NCBI GenBank assembly: GCA_965222525.1
Contig: OZ244955.1
Coordinates: forward strand, 248,001 to 312,000
Direction: 5' to 3'
DNA length: 64,000 nucleotides
Source of the DNA: CBDCUF01 sp965222525
GTDB taxonomy: Bacteria > Pseudomonadota > Alphaproteobacteria > Rickettsiales > UBA8987
Shown here piece by piece: positions 7,952-16,499 of the stretch. The notes under the pieces are model-generated. The model was not told where the DNA came from. It saw nothing but the letters and a program-made list of their open reading frames with translations, and did no database searches. The position numbers and the translations under genes were made by a program. The first letter of the stretch is position 1, and each line of letters starts with the position of its first letter.

Positions 7952-10732
7952 ATGATAGGAAAATTCTATTACATAACGATTATTATCCTTGCACTGGTTG
8001 GGGTGGGGATTGGGCTGGCAATCAAGCCACGTCCTGGTGAGCAGGCATTGATGTATTTCCATGACAAGGATTACAGCAAGGCATACGAGATTTACCTCAA
8101 GCAGTGGCAGGATGGCAACCGTTCGGTTAACGTGGTGCGCAAGCTGACCGACCTTCATTTGCAATATGGCAACATCCATGAGGCAATTGTGGTAATGGAG
8201 GAGTATTCCAGGCTGAACCCCGATTCGCTTGAGGCCAGACAGCAGCTTGGTACATATTACACCTATGCCCAGCAGATAGATAATTACCTGGCCAATCTGG
8301 AGGAAACATACAAGCTCTCCCCTACTCCCAAAACCCTGCGAGAACTTTCAAAGCTGTATAATTATTACGGTGAGCACCGCAAGCAGATAAATGTACTGCA
8401 AAATCTGGTGGATAATTATGATGCAACCGAGGAGGATTATATCGGCCTGGCCTATCTCTATGCTTATGTAAAGGAACCAGGCAACGCACTACATACGCTG
8501 AACCTGCTCTATGAGAAGTTTGATAATACAAACAGGAAATTGAAATCCGAATCGCTGGAGTTTTATGTCAGCCTTTTGCTGGATGAGGGACAGTCTGGCA
8601 AGGCACTGGAAATTTCCAGCACCTATGTAACCGATAAAAAGCCGCAGATTGCTTCTCACCTTGCTGCCCTGATGAATCGAAAGGGATATAATGAAGAAGC
8701 GCTGGAAGTACTTATCCCCTATACTGACAAGCTGGAAAAGCACCCTCATATATTATCGGTTCTGTCCAATATCGAAATTGAGCTTGGCTATGAAGACAGG
8801 GCATATGAACGGCTACTGGCAATATATGAAAAGGGCAGGATTCCTGATACGGTTCTGGAGACATTCGTATTCCTGGCGGTTACCAAACAGGATAATGCGA
8901 TATTAACTGATGTAATCCGTACCACCGAGCTGGAGCTGCTTTCCGAGGATATATTGTTATCTTTCGCTGAACTTTCCTTATCACTTTCCAGGCCTGAAAT
9001 TGCAAGACAGGTGCAGAATAAGCTTGGTGACGGCTTCCTGAATGCGAGTCCACTGGTAAAGGCCGCACTCGAACTGGCGGTTATGGATACGGAAGAACGC
9101 AGGAATTTCAGGGGATTTGAGAATCTGTCCGATTCGATGTCGGGCAGCAGGATGATCAAGATTATACGGATTTGCAGGCGGGCTGGGCTGGATGAGGTTG
9201 CCGGCAGGATTATGGGAGGGTTCAGCAAGGTTGACCTTAACGATACCGAACTTTTCGACATATCCGAATTATATTTCGAGATGGACAGGATCGACGAAGG
9301 CTATGAGCTGTTTAATTCCTTGCGTGAGGGCGGCAAAATCCGCAGGCAGAAGGCACAGCTTGACCATATATGGGCGATGTTTGCAGTGGCGGCTGGTGGA
9401 AAGGATGAACAGGAGGCCGTAGAGTGGCTGGAGTCTAACAATAGTCTTACCAAGAAATTATTACAGGATATATATTTCACCGCACGGGATTACAAGCGTA
9501 ATAAAACGGCGCTACTGACAGCCGAGAAGCTTTTTGCAATGAAGGGTGATGATGAATCACGGACTCATCTTGCCGGCGCATTAATGGTCAATGGCAGACT
9601 GGAAGAGGCTTTGGGATATTTCCGTAAATTGCTGGACAGCAATATAAATATACACTCGGACTATATTGAGACTCTGGCCAAACTGGCAAAAAAGCATAAA
9701 AAAGGCAAAAAGGTGGCGGCGTTACGTAAAGAGCTGAAAAATTATATAGCAACATACCTGCAACCACATGGTGACATTACTGATAATCAGCAATCCGAAA
9801 ATAAATCCGCGCATATAACCGGCAAGGAGAAAAGTGACCTGGCATTTTTCCTGTCCGAGGAAGGGTTCTCTCTGGAAGCCGAGATGATTTTCCTGTCACT
9901 TGTGAAACACAGCGAAAATCCGGCAGATTACCTGGAAGGTCTGGGCTATATCCTGAGCAAGTCGCTGTCGCAGGAATCGCTGGACTGGCTATGGCAAAAG
10001 GCACGCAACGGAAAGTCGGAGCAGAAGGCTGCGTGGCTGAAAGTACTGGTAGAAGCCGGTCAGCACGGGCAGGTAGTAAAATTCATCGAGGACAAAAACA
10101 TGGCACTGACTTCCGATTCGGTAAGCGATGTATATTATGCGGCACTGGAGAGGTCTGATTCGGTAGAGGGCAGGAAAAAACTGGCCGCAACCCTTGAGCG
10201 TGATATCGAACAGGAAACCGATGTCAAACGGCTGAAAAAGCTGGCGAAAATAGCCCGTGGCACCGATTCATATAACGCAACCGAAAAGGCCTACCTGAAA
10301 ATTGTAAAACTGGCTCCCGATACGGGCAATGATATGAAAAAGGAACTGGCGATTATAAGCTTTTTCAGGGGACAATATTCAAAGTCGGAGAGATATTTTA
10401 ACGAGTATTTTGCCCGAAAAGACGGGGATTACAGGGCAAATTTCTATTACGGAGAAATTCTGCACAAAAACAAACGCAAACGTCTGGCAAGGAAGCATTA
10501 TCACAAGGCCTTGTCTCAAATAAATTCAGTTGAAAAAGCTGACATAGCTGCCCGCTCGATAGAGCCGCATATCCTGATACGTCTGGGCAACAAGCAGCAA
10601 GCACTGGAGAAATTCAACAAATTATTCGACTCAAACCGCAATGACAAATATATACGGGCTGATTTCGCCAGCTTCCTCATCCAGCTCGGCCGCTACAAGG
10701 AAGCGGAGGATGTCCTGACGGTAGATAAATAG
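7952..10732 (+). CDS. Membrane-anchored TPR protein, PelB-like scaffold (tentative)
   Basis: 926 residues. A single N-terminal membrane helix (about residues 5-23, YYITIIILALVGVGIGLAI) is followed by TPR-type helical repeats to the end (for example DYSKAYEIYLKQWQDGNRSV, GNIHEAIVVMEEYSRLNPDS, and the C-terminal GNKQQALEKFNKLFDSN). The topology predicts a periplasmic superhelix anchored in the inner membrane. Upstream in a run that leads to PelD- and PelE-like genes, it would match the TPR half of PelB, but the C-terminal outer-membrane beta-barrel of classical PelB is not present here. No ribosome site is obvious at ATG 7952; a short repeat abuts the start. Could instead be an unrelated TPR scaffold. 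Confidence 0.75.
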   Translation: MIGKFYYITIIILALVGVGIGLAIKPRPGEQALMYFHDKDYSKAYEIYLKQWQDGNRSVNVVRKLTDLHLQYGNIHEAIVVMEEYSRLNPDSLEARQQLGTYYTYAQQIDNYLANLEETYKLSPTPKTLRELSKLYNYYGEHRKQINVLQNLVDNYDATEEDYIGLAYLYAYVKEPGNALHTLNLLYEKFDNTNRKLKSESLEFYVSLLLDEGQSGKALEISSTYVTDKKPQIASHLAALMNRKGYNEEALEVLIPYTDKLEKHPHILSVLSNIEIELGYEDRAYERLLAIYEKGRIPDTVLETFVFLAVTKQDNAILTDVIRTTELELLSEDILLSFAELSLSLSRPEIARQVQNKLGDGFLNASPLVKAALELAVMDTEERRNFRGFENLSDSMSGSRMIKIIRICRRAGLDEVAGRIMGGFSKVDLNDTELFDISELYFEMDRIDEGYELFNSLREGGKIRRQKAQLDHIWAMFAVAAGGKDEQEAVEWLESNNSLTKKLLQDIYFTARDYKRNKTALLTAEKLFAMKGDDESRTHLAGALMVNGRLEEALGYFRKLLDSNINIHSDYIETLAKLAKKHKKGKKVAALRKELKNYIATYLQPHGDITDNQQSENKSAHITGKEKSDLAFFLSEEGFSLEAEMIFLSLVKHSENPADYLEGLGYILSKSLSQESLDWLWQKARNGKSEQKAAWLKVLVEAGQHGQVVKFIEDKNMALTSDSVSDVYYAALERSDSVEGRKKLAATLERDIEQETDVKRLKKLAKIARGTDSYNATEKAYLKIVKLAPDTGNDMKKELAIISFFRGQYSKSERYFNEYFARKDGDYRANFYYGEILHKNKRKRLARKHYHKALSQINSVEKADIAARSIEPHILIRLGNKQQALEKFNKLFDSNRNDKYIRADFASFLIQLGRYKEAEDVLTVDK

Positions 10733-10740
10733 TATATTTT

Positions 10741-10756
10741 TACCATATAAATGGTA
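10741..10756 (+). promoter_or_regulatory. Palindromic operator candidate for brnTA
   Basis: TACCAT-ATAA-ATGGTA is a perfect 6-bp-arm palindrome overlapping a good -10 (TATAAT, 10755-10760), 33 bases before brnT. BrnA antitoxins are DNA-binding autorepressors, so this is a natural operator. The -35 is weak. Confidence 0.45.
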
Positions 10757-10788
10757 TAATTACTATTTACTTTTTATATTTTTCTGAT

Positions 10789-11073
10789 ATGATAGACGTT
10801 ATAGACTTTGAATATGATTCCAGGAAGAGTGCATCTAACCTCGTAAAACATGGTATAAGCTTTGAGGATGCCATCAATCTTTGGCATGATCAAGGTCTAC
10901 TTGAAATTCCTGCAAGAAATACGGATGAACCACGTTTTCTTGTCATAGGAATGATAAACAACAGGCACTGGTCTGCTATCACAACTTACAGAGGAAAAAA
11001 GATACGCATTATTTCTGTAAGGCGTTCAAGAAAATCGGAGGTAGAATTATATGAAAGCGAGCGATTTAGATGA
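10789..11073 (+). CDS. brnT: BrnT family ribonuclease toxin
   Basis: 94 residues with the BrnT pattern: an N-terminal FEYDSRKSASNLVKHGISFEDA (typical form F-WD--K---N--KHGI-FE-A), a central RFLVIGMINNRHWSAITTYRG and the C-terminal IRIISVRRSRKSEVELYE. BrnT toxins are RelE-fold ribonucleases that inhibit translation under stress. The 3' end overlaps the antitoxin gene by 23 bases, the usual toxin-first coupling of this family. It is inserted between the PelB-like and PelD-like genes. A second, diverged BrnT/BrnA pair lies at 41077-41641. Confidence 0.9.
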   Translation: MIDVIDFEYDSRKSASNLVKHGISFEDAINLWHDQGLLEIPARNTDEPRFLVIGMINNRHWSAITTYRGKKIRIISVRRSRKSEVELYESERFR

Positions 11074-11281
11074 GAAATTTGATAATGGCAAGGAAGTTCT
11101 GGACGAGTTTGACCTGGACAAGGCCAGAAGGCCTAATCTCGAACAAAAACGGGTAAATGTTGACTTTCCCTCATGGATGGTTCAATCCCTTGACAGGGAG
11201 TCCCGCAGACTCGGTATCACACGCCAGTCCCTCATAAAAATGTGGGTCGCCGACAGGCTGGAAACCAGTAGCCATACATAA
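11051..11281 (+). CDS. brnA: BrnA family antitoxin
   Basis: 76 residues. The acidic N-terminal part would wrap the toxin. The C-terminal half (VNVDFPSWMVQSLDRESRRL, then GITRQSLIKMWVADRL) is a ribbon-helix-helix DNA-binding domain typical of BrnA. It overlaps brnT by 23 bases and has a GGAGG site upstream of its ATG. It neutralises BrnT and is expected to repress the operon through the palindrome near 10741. Confidence 0.88.
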   Translation: MKASDLDEKFDNGKEVLDEFDLDKARRPNLEQKRVNVDFPSWMVQSLDRESRRLGITRQSLIKMWVADRLETSSHT

Positions 11282-11370
11282 GATACTCCCCCTCCTTCAT
11301 TGCTTTCTCCTAATATAACGTCTATAGAATGCTTTAGGTTGTGTCTGTTGTAGATACAAAAGGAGCATAG

Positions 11371-12738
11371 ATGGCAGAGCACAGGGGGAAATTGCGTATA
11401 ATACGCAGTTCGGCGGTCTTTGAGATGCTGGTATTTTTTATACCAGTGGTGACGCTGAATATTGTATTCGGTGACGGCCAGCGCTTTATCAACCTTTCAC
11501 CCCACCCTTTCTGGATAATCATCCTTCTTATAACTGTACAATATGGCACTCGTGAGGGGGTTATGTGCGCTATTGTCAGCAGTATAGTTCTACTTGCTGG
11601 CAACATCCCGAAGCAGGGGTTTAATCAGGACTTCTACGAATATCTGCTGCTTATACTTTACCGTCCGATAATATGGCTCACCACTGCAGTTATCCTTGGC
11701 CAACTCAGAGTACGCCAGATTGAAAACCGCAAAGAGATACAGCACAATCTCGACGAGGCGTTGGAGCGGGAAAAGGTCGTAACCGAGGCATATAGCAAAC
11801 TTAAAGATGTAAAGGAAACCCTGGAGGTACGGCTCGCCAGCCAGGTAAAAAGTACATCCGCCGCTTACGGTGCGCTGAAGGCGGTGGATACGCTTGATCA
11901 GAAAAGCATCCTGGCAGGTGTCGAGGATATGATAAAGGTAGTGATGAATCCTGACAAATTCTCAGTATATGCCCTCGACAAAAACGGATTTGAGCCAACC
12001 GCTTTAATGGGCTGGAGCAAGAATGAACCTTATCAGCGTTATTTCGACAACCAGTCACCGCTTTACCAGGCTATAATCGGCCGCCAGCGGATTCTTTGTG
12101 TTATCAATGAGGAAGATGCAATGATTCTTGGTGATGAAGGGATTATGGCCGCTCCGCTGGTGGATGAATCAAGCGGCGAGGTTTTCGGAATGCTGAAAAT
12201 CGAGGAGCTGAATTTTACCGAAATTACTCTAAGTAATGTTGAAACTTTCAAGGTGATAGCCGAGATTGTCGGTATGGCATACGCCAATGCAGCAAAATTC
12301 CGGGCAGCACAGGAAAACAGCCTGATAAATTTTGATACAGAGCTGCCTTCACATAAGCTGTTCCGCCGTCAGTGTGACCTTGTGCTCAAGCTCAAGCAGA
12401 AAAGCAATCTGAAAGCCAGCATTATTGAGGCAAAATTGCTTAATACCACTGATTTTTCCAGGGAAGAACGTTATAGCCTGGCAATGGAATTTGCTAATGT
12501 GGCAAAAACCATTATACCCGACGGTGATTTTTATAGCGGCCGGCGCAGTGGGATGGAATTACTGATATTACTGCCTAATATATCATCAGCAGAAGCCAAA
12601 AAACACGCTTCATCCCTACACCGTACAATAAAGGATATAGAATCAGGAGAACTCGCCCGTGCCAAATTCTCTTTTGGCACCAACAAAATAGAAGGAGGAA
12701 GCAGTAGTAACAGGCGTAGGAGTGATAACAACCAATGA
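11371..12738 (+). CDS. pelD: PelD-like c-di-GMP receptor of exopolysaccharide synthesis
   Basis: 455 residues with PelD architecture: four membrane helices in the first ~115 residues, a coiled coil (~118-170), a GAF-like domain (~170-310, with IMAAPLVDESSGEVFGMLKI) and a degenerate GGDEF domain (~320-430). At the place of the GGDEF loop it reads RRSGMELLILLP, so cyclase activity is not expected. In PelD the inhibitory-site RxxD binds c-di-GMP; here the matching stretch is P383-D-G-D386, so the Arg appears to be missing. Good AAGGAG site before ATG 11371. Overlaps the PelE-like gene by 4 bases. The family call is strong from layout, length and the PelE neighbour; the signalling state is inferred. 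Confidence 0.82.
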   Translation: MAEHRGKLRIIRSSAVFEMLVFFIPVVTLNIVFGDGQRFINLSPHPFWIIILLITVQYGTREGVMCAIVSSIVLLAGNIPKQGFNQDFYEYLLLILYRPIIWLTTAVILGQLRVRQIENRKEIQHNLDEALEREKVVTEAYSKLKDVKETLEVRLASQVKSTSAAYGALKAVDTLDQKSILAGVEDMIKVVMNPDKFSVYALDKNGFEPTALMGWSKNEPYQRYFDNQSPLYQAIIGRQRILCVINEEDAMILGDEGIMAAPLVDESSGEVFGMLKIEELNFTEITLSNVETFKVIAEIVGMAYANAAKFRAAQENSLINFDTELPSHKLFRRQCDLVLKLKQKSNLKASIIEAKLLNTTDFSREERYSLAMEFANVAKTIIPDGDFYSGRRSGMELLILLPNISSAEAKKHASSLHRTIKDIESGELARAKFSFGTNKIEGGSSSNRRRSDNNQ

Positions 12739-13847
12739 ATCAAAACGCCACATCATATATCCCCAAAAGCTCAATGCTGTTTGTGACTGCGCTGATGGCG
12801 GCAGTTATAGCGATGCTGGAGGGGGATATTATCTACCGCCTTTATGTAGACCGTATGCGGCTTTCAACCGCTATCATCACCCACATTGCAATATTTATAG
12901 TTTTGGGGTGGTGGGTATATTTCAACTATATCAAACAGGAAGATTTGCGCATCCCGCTGTTGTTATGGCTTTCGGTAACCGGAAGCGGTGTATTCGGTGC
13001 GCTAACCTGCCTGGTCACTATAACCCTCTATTACCTATACATAAAAACTGCCAGCTCTTTTGCAGAATGGCTGGCTTCGATATTCCCCGAGCGCAAGGAA
13101 GCGCATAGCGATGTTTATGAAAGGCTGAAATTCGGCTGGGATGATTTCAGTGAAAAAAGGGGCGTAATACCATTCAGGGACATAATAGCGCTTGGGACTA
13201 CCAACCAGAAAAGGATGGCGCTGGTCAAGATGTCCCGCCACTTCAAACCTTCCTTCGCCCCTGCATTGCTGGCGGCGGTTAATGATGAAAGCAACCCGAT
13301 AAGGGTGCAGGCAGCTACGATTATTTCCAAACTGGAAAATGAGTTTTTCCATGTAATCATGGAAATGGAAGAAGAGCTTGAGAAAAACCCTGAAGATGGC
13401 AACCTGTTGCGCAAGATAGCTGACAGATGCGATGCCTACGCCTATTCCGGGCTGCTCGACAGGGAGCAGCAGGACAGGCTACGTATCAAGGCTATCGTAC
13501 ATTATAAGGGATATTTGGAAATCACTCCCGATGACGCCGATGCAATATTTGCCCTGGGGCGGCTATATCTGCGCTGTCATAAGCCGCAGGAAGCCTATTC
13601 CGTATTCAGAAAAACCATTAAGCTCAAGGGGGAAGTAACCGCAAATATCGTGCCGTGGTATATGGAAGCACTGTTTAATATAGGCAGGATCACAGAATTG
13701 AAGGAGTTCGCATATAACAACCTTGATAAAATCGACAAGGATAATCGCCACCTGCTCCATATATATGAAATGGCAAAATTATGGGCACTGGGAATAGACG
13801 AGGAGCAATTACTGGTTATTCACAAGAAAAGTACGGGAAGCGGGTAG
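12735..13847 (+). CDS. pelE: PelE-like membrane TPR protein
   Basis: 370 residues. Three membrane helices lie near the N-terminus (about 13-30, 40-63 and 73-100). They are followed by a HEAT/TPR-like cytoplasmic part (SNPIRVQAATIISKLENEF; TPDDADAIFALGRLYLRCHK). PelE is an inner-membrane TPR subunit that partners PelD in the Pel synthase complex. Translationally coupled to pelD by an ATGA overlap at 12735-12738. PelA, PelC, PelF and PelG homologues are not visible in this window, so polymer synthesis would need genes elsewhere, or the pair has another use. Confidence 0.75.
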   Translation: MNQNATSYIPKSSMLFVTALMAAVIAMLEGDIIYRLYVDRMRLSTAIITHIAIFIVLGWWVYFNYIKQEDLRIPLLLWLSVTGSGVFGALTCLVTITLYYLYIKTASSFAEWLASIFPERKEAHSDVYERLKFGWDDFSEKRGVIPFRDIIALGTTNQKRMALVKMSRHFKPSFAPALLAAVNDESNPIRVQAATIISKLENEFFHVIMEMEEELEKNPEDGNLLRKIADRCDAYAYSGLLDREQQDRLRIKAIVHYKGYLEITPDDADAIFALGRLYLRCHKPQEAYSVFRKTIKLKGEVTANIVPWYMEALFNIGRITELKEFAYNNLDKIDKDNRHLLHIYEMAKLWALGIDEEQLLVIHKKSTGSG

Positions 13848-13942
13848 AAAACTGTATCACTTTTGCCGCAGGAAGTAAAAAACCGTACATATTCACCCTA
13901 AAAACTATGCAAATCTGGCGGGTTATAGTGTAGCCTTACCGT

Positions 13943-14656
13943 ATGTTTTATCAGAGAAGTGGCTTTACCGTACTGGAACTTTCGGTAGTGCTGGTCATCA
14001 TTGGCTTGCTTATTGCGGGGGTGCTGGTCGGGCAGGATATGTTACGTCAGTCACGGATACAGTCGGTGGTGGTGGATATAAAAAATTTCCGCTCGGCAAT
14101 CAGCCTGTTCCAGGAGCAGTACAATGACCTGCCTGGTGATATTACTGACGCTTTTGATTACTGGGATACGGACTGCGCAGCTACCGCTGCAGCATGTAAT
14201 GGTGATGGTGATGGTGCTATAGAGGAAGATGATGACGCAGCGGATACAAAGGAGGCTCTAAAACTATGGCAACAGCTTGTTCTAGCCAAGCAAATGCCCG
14301 GTAACTATACGGGAGTAGATGCCGGAGTACCTGATGTGCAAATTGAAGTTAATGCGCCTCCTTCAAAGATTCCTGAAGGTGGGTATTTGCCAGTAAATGC
14401 CACAGTATATACCGAAACCGACAATTTTATTGCCTTTGGCTCGGAGAGGAACGATGCAGTTGAAGGTGAAGTGGTTAATGCCCTGGAGGCATGGCAGATT
14501 GACAACAAGATGGATGACGGCAAGGCGGCGGAAGGTGGCGTGCTGACGCTTGACGGTAGCGGAGAAACCGGCTGTATAGATACATTACCAAACCCTGATA
14601 TATACGATCAGGATAATGAAGATATAAAATGCCGGATGTTTTTTAAGATTTATTAA
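13943..14656 (+). CDS. Type II/IV pseudopilin with EF-hand-like loop (1)
   Basis: 237 residues. The N-terminus is a short basic leader followed by GFTVLELSVVLVIIG, the prepilin peptidase site with conserved Glu at +5 and a long hydrophobic helix. Then comes FRSAISLFQEQYNDLPGDIT, as in GspG-like pseudopilins, and an acidic loop NGDGDGAIEEDD that fits the spacing of an EF-hand-type calcium site. It would be processed by PilD and assembled at the inner membrane. Paralogous to the protein at 15181-15894 (same LPGD / RPGD motif and acidic loop). No secretion ATPase or secretin lies nearby. Confidence 0.85.
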   Translation: MFYQRSGFTVLELSVVLVIIGLLIAGVLVGQDMLRQSRIQSVVVDIKNFRSAISLFQEQYNDLPGDITDAFDYWDTDCAATAAACNGDGDGAIEEDDDAADTKEALKLWQQLVLAKQMPGNYTGVDAGVPDVQIEVNAPPSKIPEGGYLPVNATVYTETDNFIAFGSERNDAVEGEVVNALEAWQIDNKMDDGKAAEGGVLTLDGSGETGCIDTLPNPDIYDQDNEDIKCRMFFKIY

Positions 14657-14757
14657 ACCTCCCCCGCTTGCGGGGAAGGCAGGAAATTCGAGGAAACCAT
14701 ATCCTCCGTAGCTTTAGCGTAGGAGGATTGCTTCCCGAATTTCTGGTGGGGGAATCC
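14657..14757. repeat. Long-hairpin repeat, copy 2
   Basis: Begins CCTCCCCCGCTTGCGGGG and ends TTCCCGAATTTCTGGTGGGGG; internal arms AAATTCGAGGAA and the CCTCCGTAGC/GCGTAGGAGG hairpin can pair. It fills the gap between a pseudopilin and fliN and reaches to within 7 bases of the fliN start, so it may include or displace the fliN ribosome site. Confidence 0.75.
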
Positions 14758-14764
14758 ACACTTC

Positions 14765-15178
14765 ATGACTGACGAAGAAAATACGGAGCAGACTGACATA
14801 GCGGAAAACACCGGGGATAACGCTGATAAAGCGCAGGGTGGTAATGCGGAAGAGGCAGTAGGATCCGCCGAAGCGCCCTCATCCGACAGTATATCGTCCG
14901 GTAGCGATGCTGTTGCTCCAACTCCTTCCCGTGACGATATGAATGCTTTCGGAGATGTTATGGTTGAGTTGTCGGCAGTTATGGGGCGAATCACCATGTC
15001 GGTAGAGCAGTTTTTAAAACTGGGGCGGGGCGCAATAATTGAGCTGTCGAAACACAAGGATGACGATATTGACATATACGCTAATAATTATCATATAGCG
15101 CAGGCGGAGATTGTAGTTGAAAGTGAGAATGTGGGTATTTCAATCACCAAATTACTCAAACAACCAAAGACGGTATAA
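14765..15178 (+). CDS. fliN: Flagellar motor switch protein FliN
   Basis: 137 residues. An acidic, Ala/Ser-rich N-terminal half of about 60 residues precedes a SpoA/FliN domain: VELSAVMGRITMSVEQFLKL, GRGAIIELSKHKDDDIDIYA, NNYHIAQAEIVV, GISITKLL. FliN forms the C-ring with FliM and FliG and binds phospho-CheY. It is unusual to find it alone between two pseudopilins, though cheY/cheZ are 13 kb away on the same strand. A FliN-like SpoA subunit of another machine is a weaker alternative. Ends two bases before the next ATG. Confidence 0.83.
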   Translation: MTDEENTEQTDIAENTGDNADKAQGGNAEEAVGSAEAPSSDSISSGSDAVAPTPSRDDMNAFGDVMVELSAVMGRITMSVEQFLKLGRGAIIELSKHKDDDIDIYANNYHIAQAEIVVESENVGISITKLLKQPKTV

Positions 15179-15180
15179 AA

Positions 15181-15894
15181 ATGCGGAAAAATAATAGTGG
15201 ATTCAGTCTTGTTGAACTATCGATTGTAGTAGTAATTATTGGCGTTATCATCGGAGCAATAACCTATATACAATCCATCCGTGAAAAGGCGGAGTCACGG
15301 GCAATTATCGCCGAAATGGGTGAATATAAAAATGCCATCAGTGCGTTCCGTGATAAATATAAATACCGTCCGGGCGACCATCCCGATGCCGGTCGTTACT
15401 TCACTTCCGATGATAATGCTGACACTGACGGTGATGGTGACGGGCGCTGGGATACAGCAACCGAGCGTGATGTTATGTGGCCGCAACTATATCAGGCCGG
15501 TTTTATCAGTCAGAAATTATCAGGAACAGGAGCAGCTTCCGAACCCGGGGTAAACCGACCTGAATCGAGGGTAGGTGGCGGCTGGACCATTATAGACACA
15601 CTTGATATAGACCCGCCCGGTGCTGTTACTTCTATTAAATATCATTTTGTTCTGCGCTATGGCCAGCCTGACGGTACCGAGGATTTGGGCAATCCATCAT
15701 TAAATATAGAAAAACACCGGTATATAGACGCTAAAATAGACGCACCCGATACCCCGCTTTCCGGTTTTTATGTTGTAGGTGAGCCTGCCTGCGTTAGTGA
15801 AAGCGGTGGGGTTTATTCATATCAACTGGACGAGGAACTGCTTTGCACCGCCAATATGCCGGAAATCAGCGCCGGCGGTACATATAGCCCCTAA
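15181..15894 (+). CDS. Type II/IV pseudopilin with acidic DGDGDG loop (2)
   Basis: 237 residues, the same length as the other pseudopilin. Cleavage/methylation site GFSLVELSIVVVIIG, hydrophobic stalk helix, then YKNAISAFRDKYKYRPGDHP and the loop DTDGDGDGRWD, a likely calcium site as in GspG-type pseudopilins. Two C-terminal Cys residues (in EPACVSES and ELLCTAN) may form a disulphide. It starts two bases after fliN stops and ends by overlapping the convergent cyclo-ligase gene by 4 bases. Confidence 0.85.
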   Translation: MRKNNSGFSLVELSIVVVIIGVIIGAITYIQSIREKAESRAIIAEMGEYKNAISAFRDKYKYRPGDHPDAGRYFTSDDNADTDGDGDGRWDTATERDVMWPQLYQAGFISQKLSGTGAASEPGVNRPESRVGGGWTIIDTLDIDPPGAVTSIKYHFVLRYGQPDGTEDLGNPSLNIEKHRYIDAKIDAPDTPLSGFYVVGEPACVSESGGVYSYQLDEELLCTANMPEISAGGTYSP

Positions 15895-16484
15895 TTGCAC
15901 ACTAATACTCCCTTATCGGTCACCACGCAATCCAGTTTTATATCGTGCGGCTCACTGGGTATTCGGTCGATCTGCTGGAAATCATATCCGACACCGACTG
16001 CGATAACCTCGCTTATTTCCTGTAATTGCCTCAGGGTGCGGTCGTAATACCCGCTGCCGAAGCCGATGCGATGACCGCTCTTATCAAATGCAAGCAGGGG
16101 AACTATAACAACATCAGGCTGCAACAAAGCCGCTAAATCGGCAGGCTCCATTACACCAAATGAATGTTTATATAATTTATCTCCACGCTTATACCGCCTG
16201 AACGACAAATCCTTATCATGTTGCTGGATTCTCGGCAGGCATAAGCTGTGCCCGTTTTCCTCCAGAATCTCCAGCACCAATGTTATATCAATTTCATCCT
16301 TAAGCGGCCAGTATCCGGCAATTATATCGCTCTGTTTAAGCGGGATATTAGCGATAAAATTCTGTGTAACCGCCCGGGCCGCCTCCTTGCGCATCCTATC
16401 AGAAACCGCCGCACGCAACTGCTTCATCTCCTTGCGTATTGAATCTTTCAGGGATTGTGTATTATTTTCTACGGGATGTGACAC
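15891..16484 (-). CDS. ygfA: 5-formyltetrahydrofolate cyclo-ligase
   Basis: 197 residues, normal length. ATP-dependent conversion of 5-formyl-THF to 5,10-methenyl-THF, recycling a folate storage form. Motifs: N-terminal KDSIRKEMKQLRAAV (the basic helix that starts the family), YWPLKDEID substrate loop, and the signature RIGFGSGYYDR at 139-149. In proteobacteria this gene commonly follows the 6S RNA gene, and exactly that arrangement is seen here (6S RNA at about 16500-16712), so it is probably expressed as a read-through of ssrS. Confidence 0.93.
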   Translation of the reverse strand: MSHPVENNTQSLKDSIRKEMKQLRAAVSDRMRKEAARAVTQNFIANIPLKQSDIIAGYWPLKDEIDITLVLEILEENGHSLCLPRIQQHDKDLSFRRYKRGDKLYKHSFGVMEPADLAALLQPDVVIVPLLAFDKSGHRIGFGSGYYDRTLRQLQEISEVIAVGVGYDFQQIDRIPSEPHDIKLDCVVTDKGVLVCN

Positions 16485-16499
16485 ATAGACACAGAAAAG

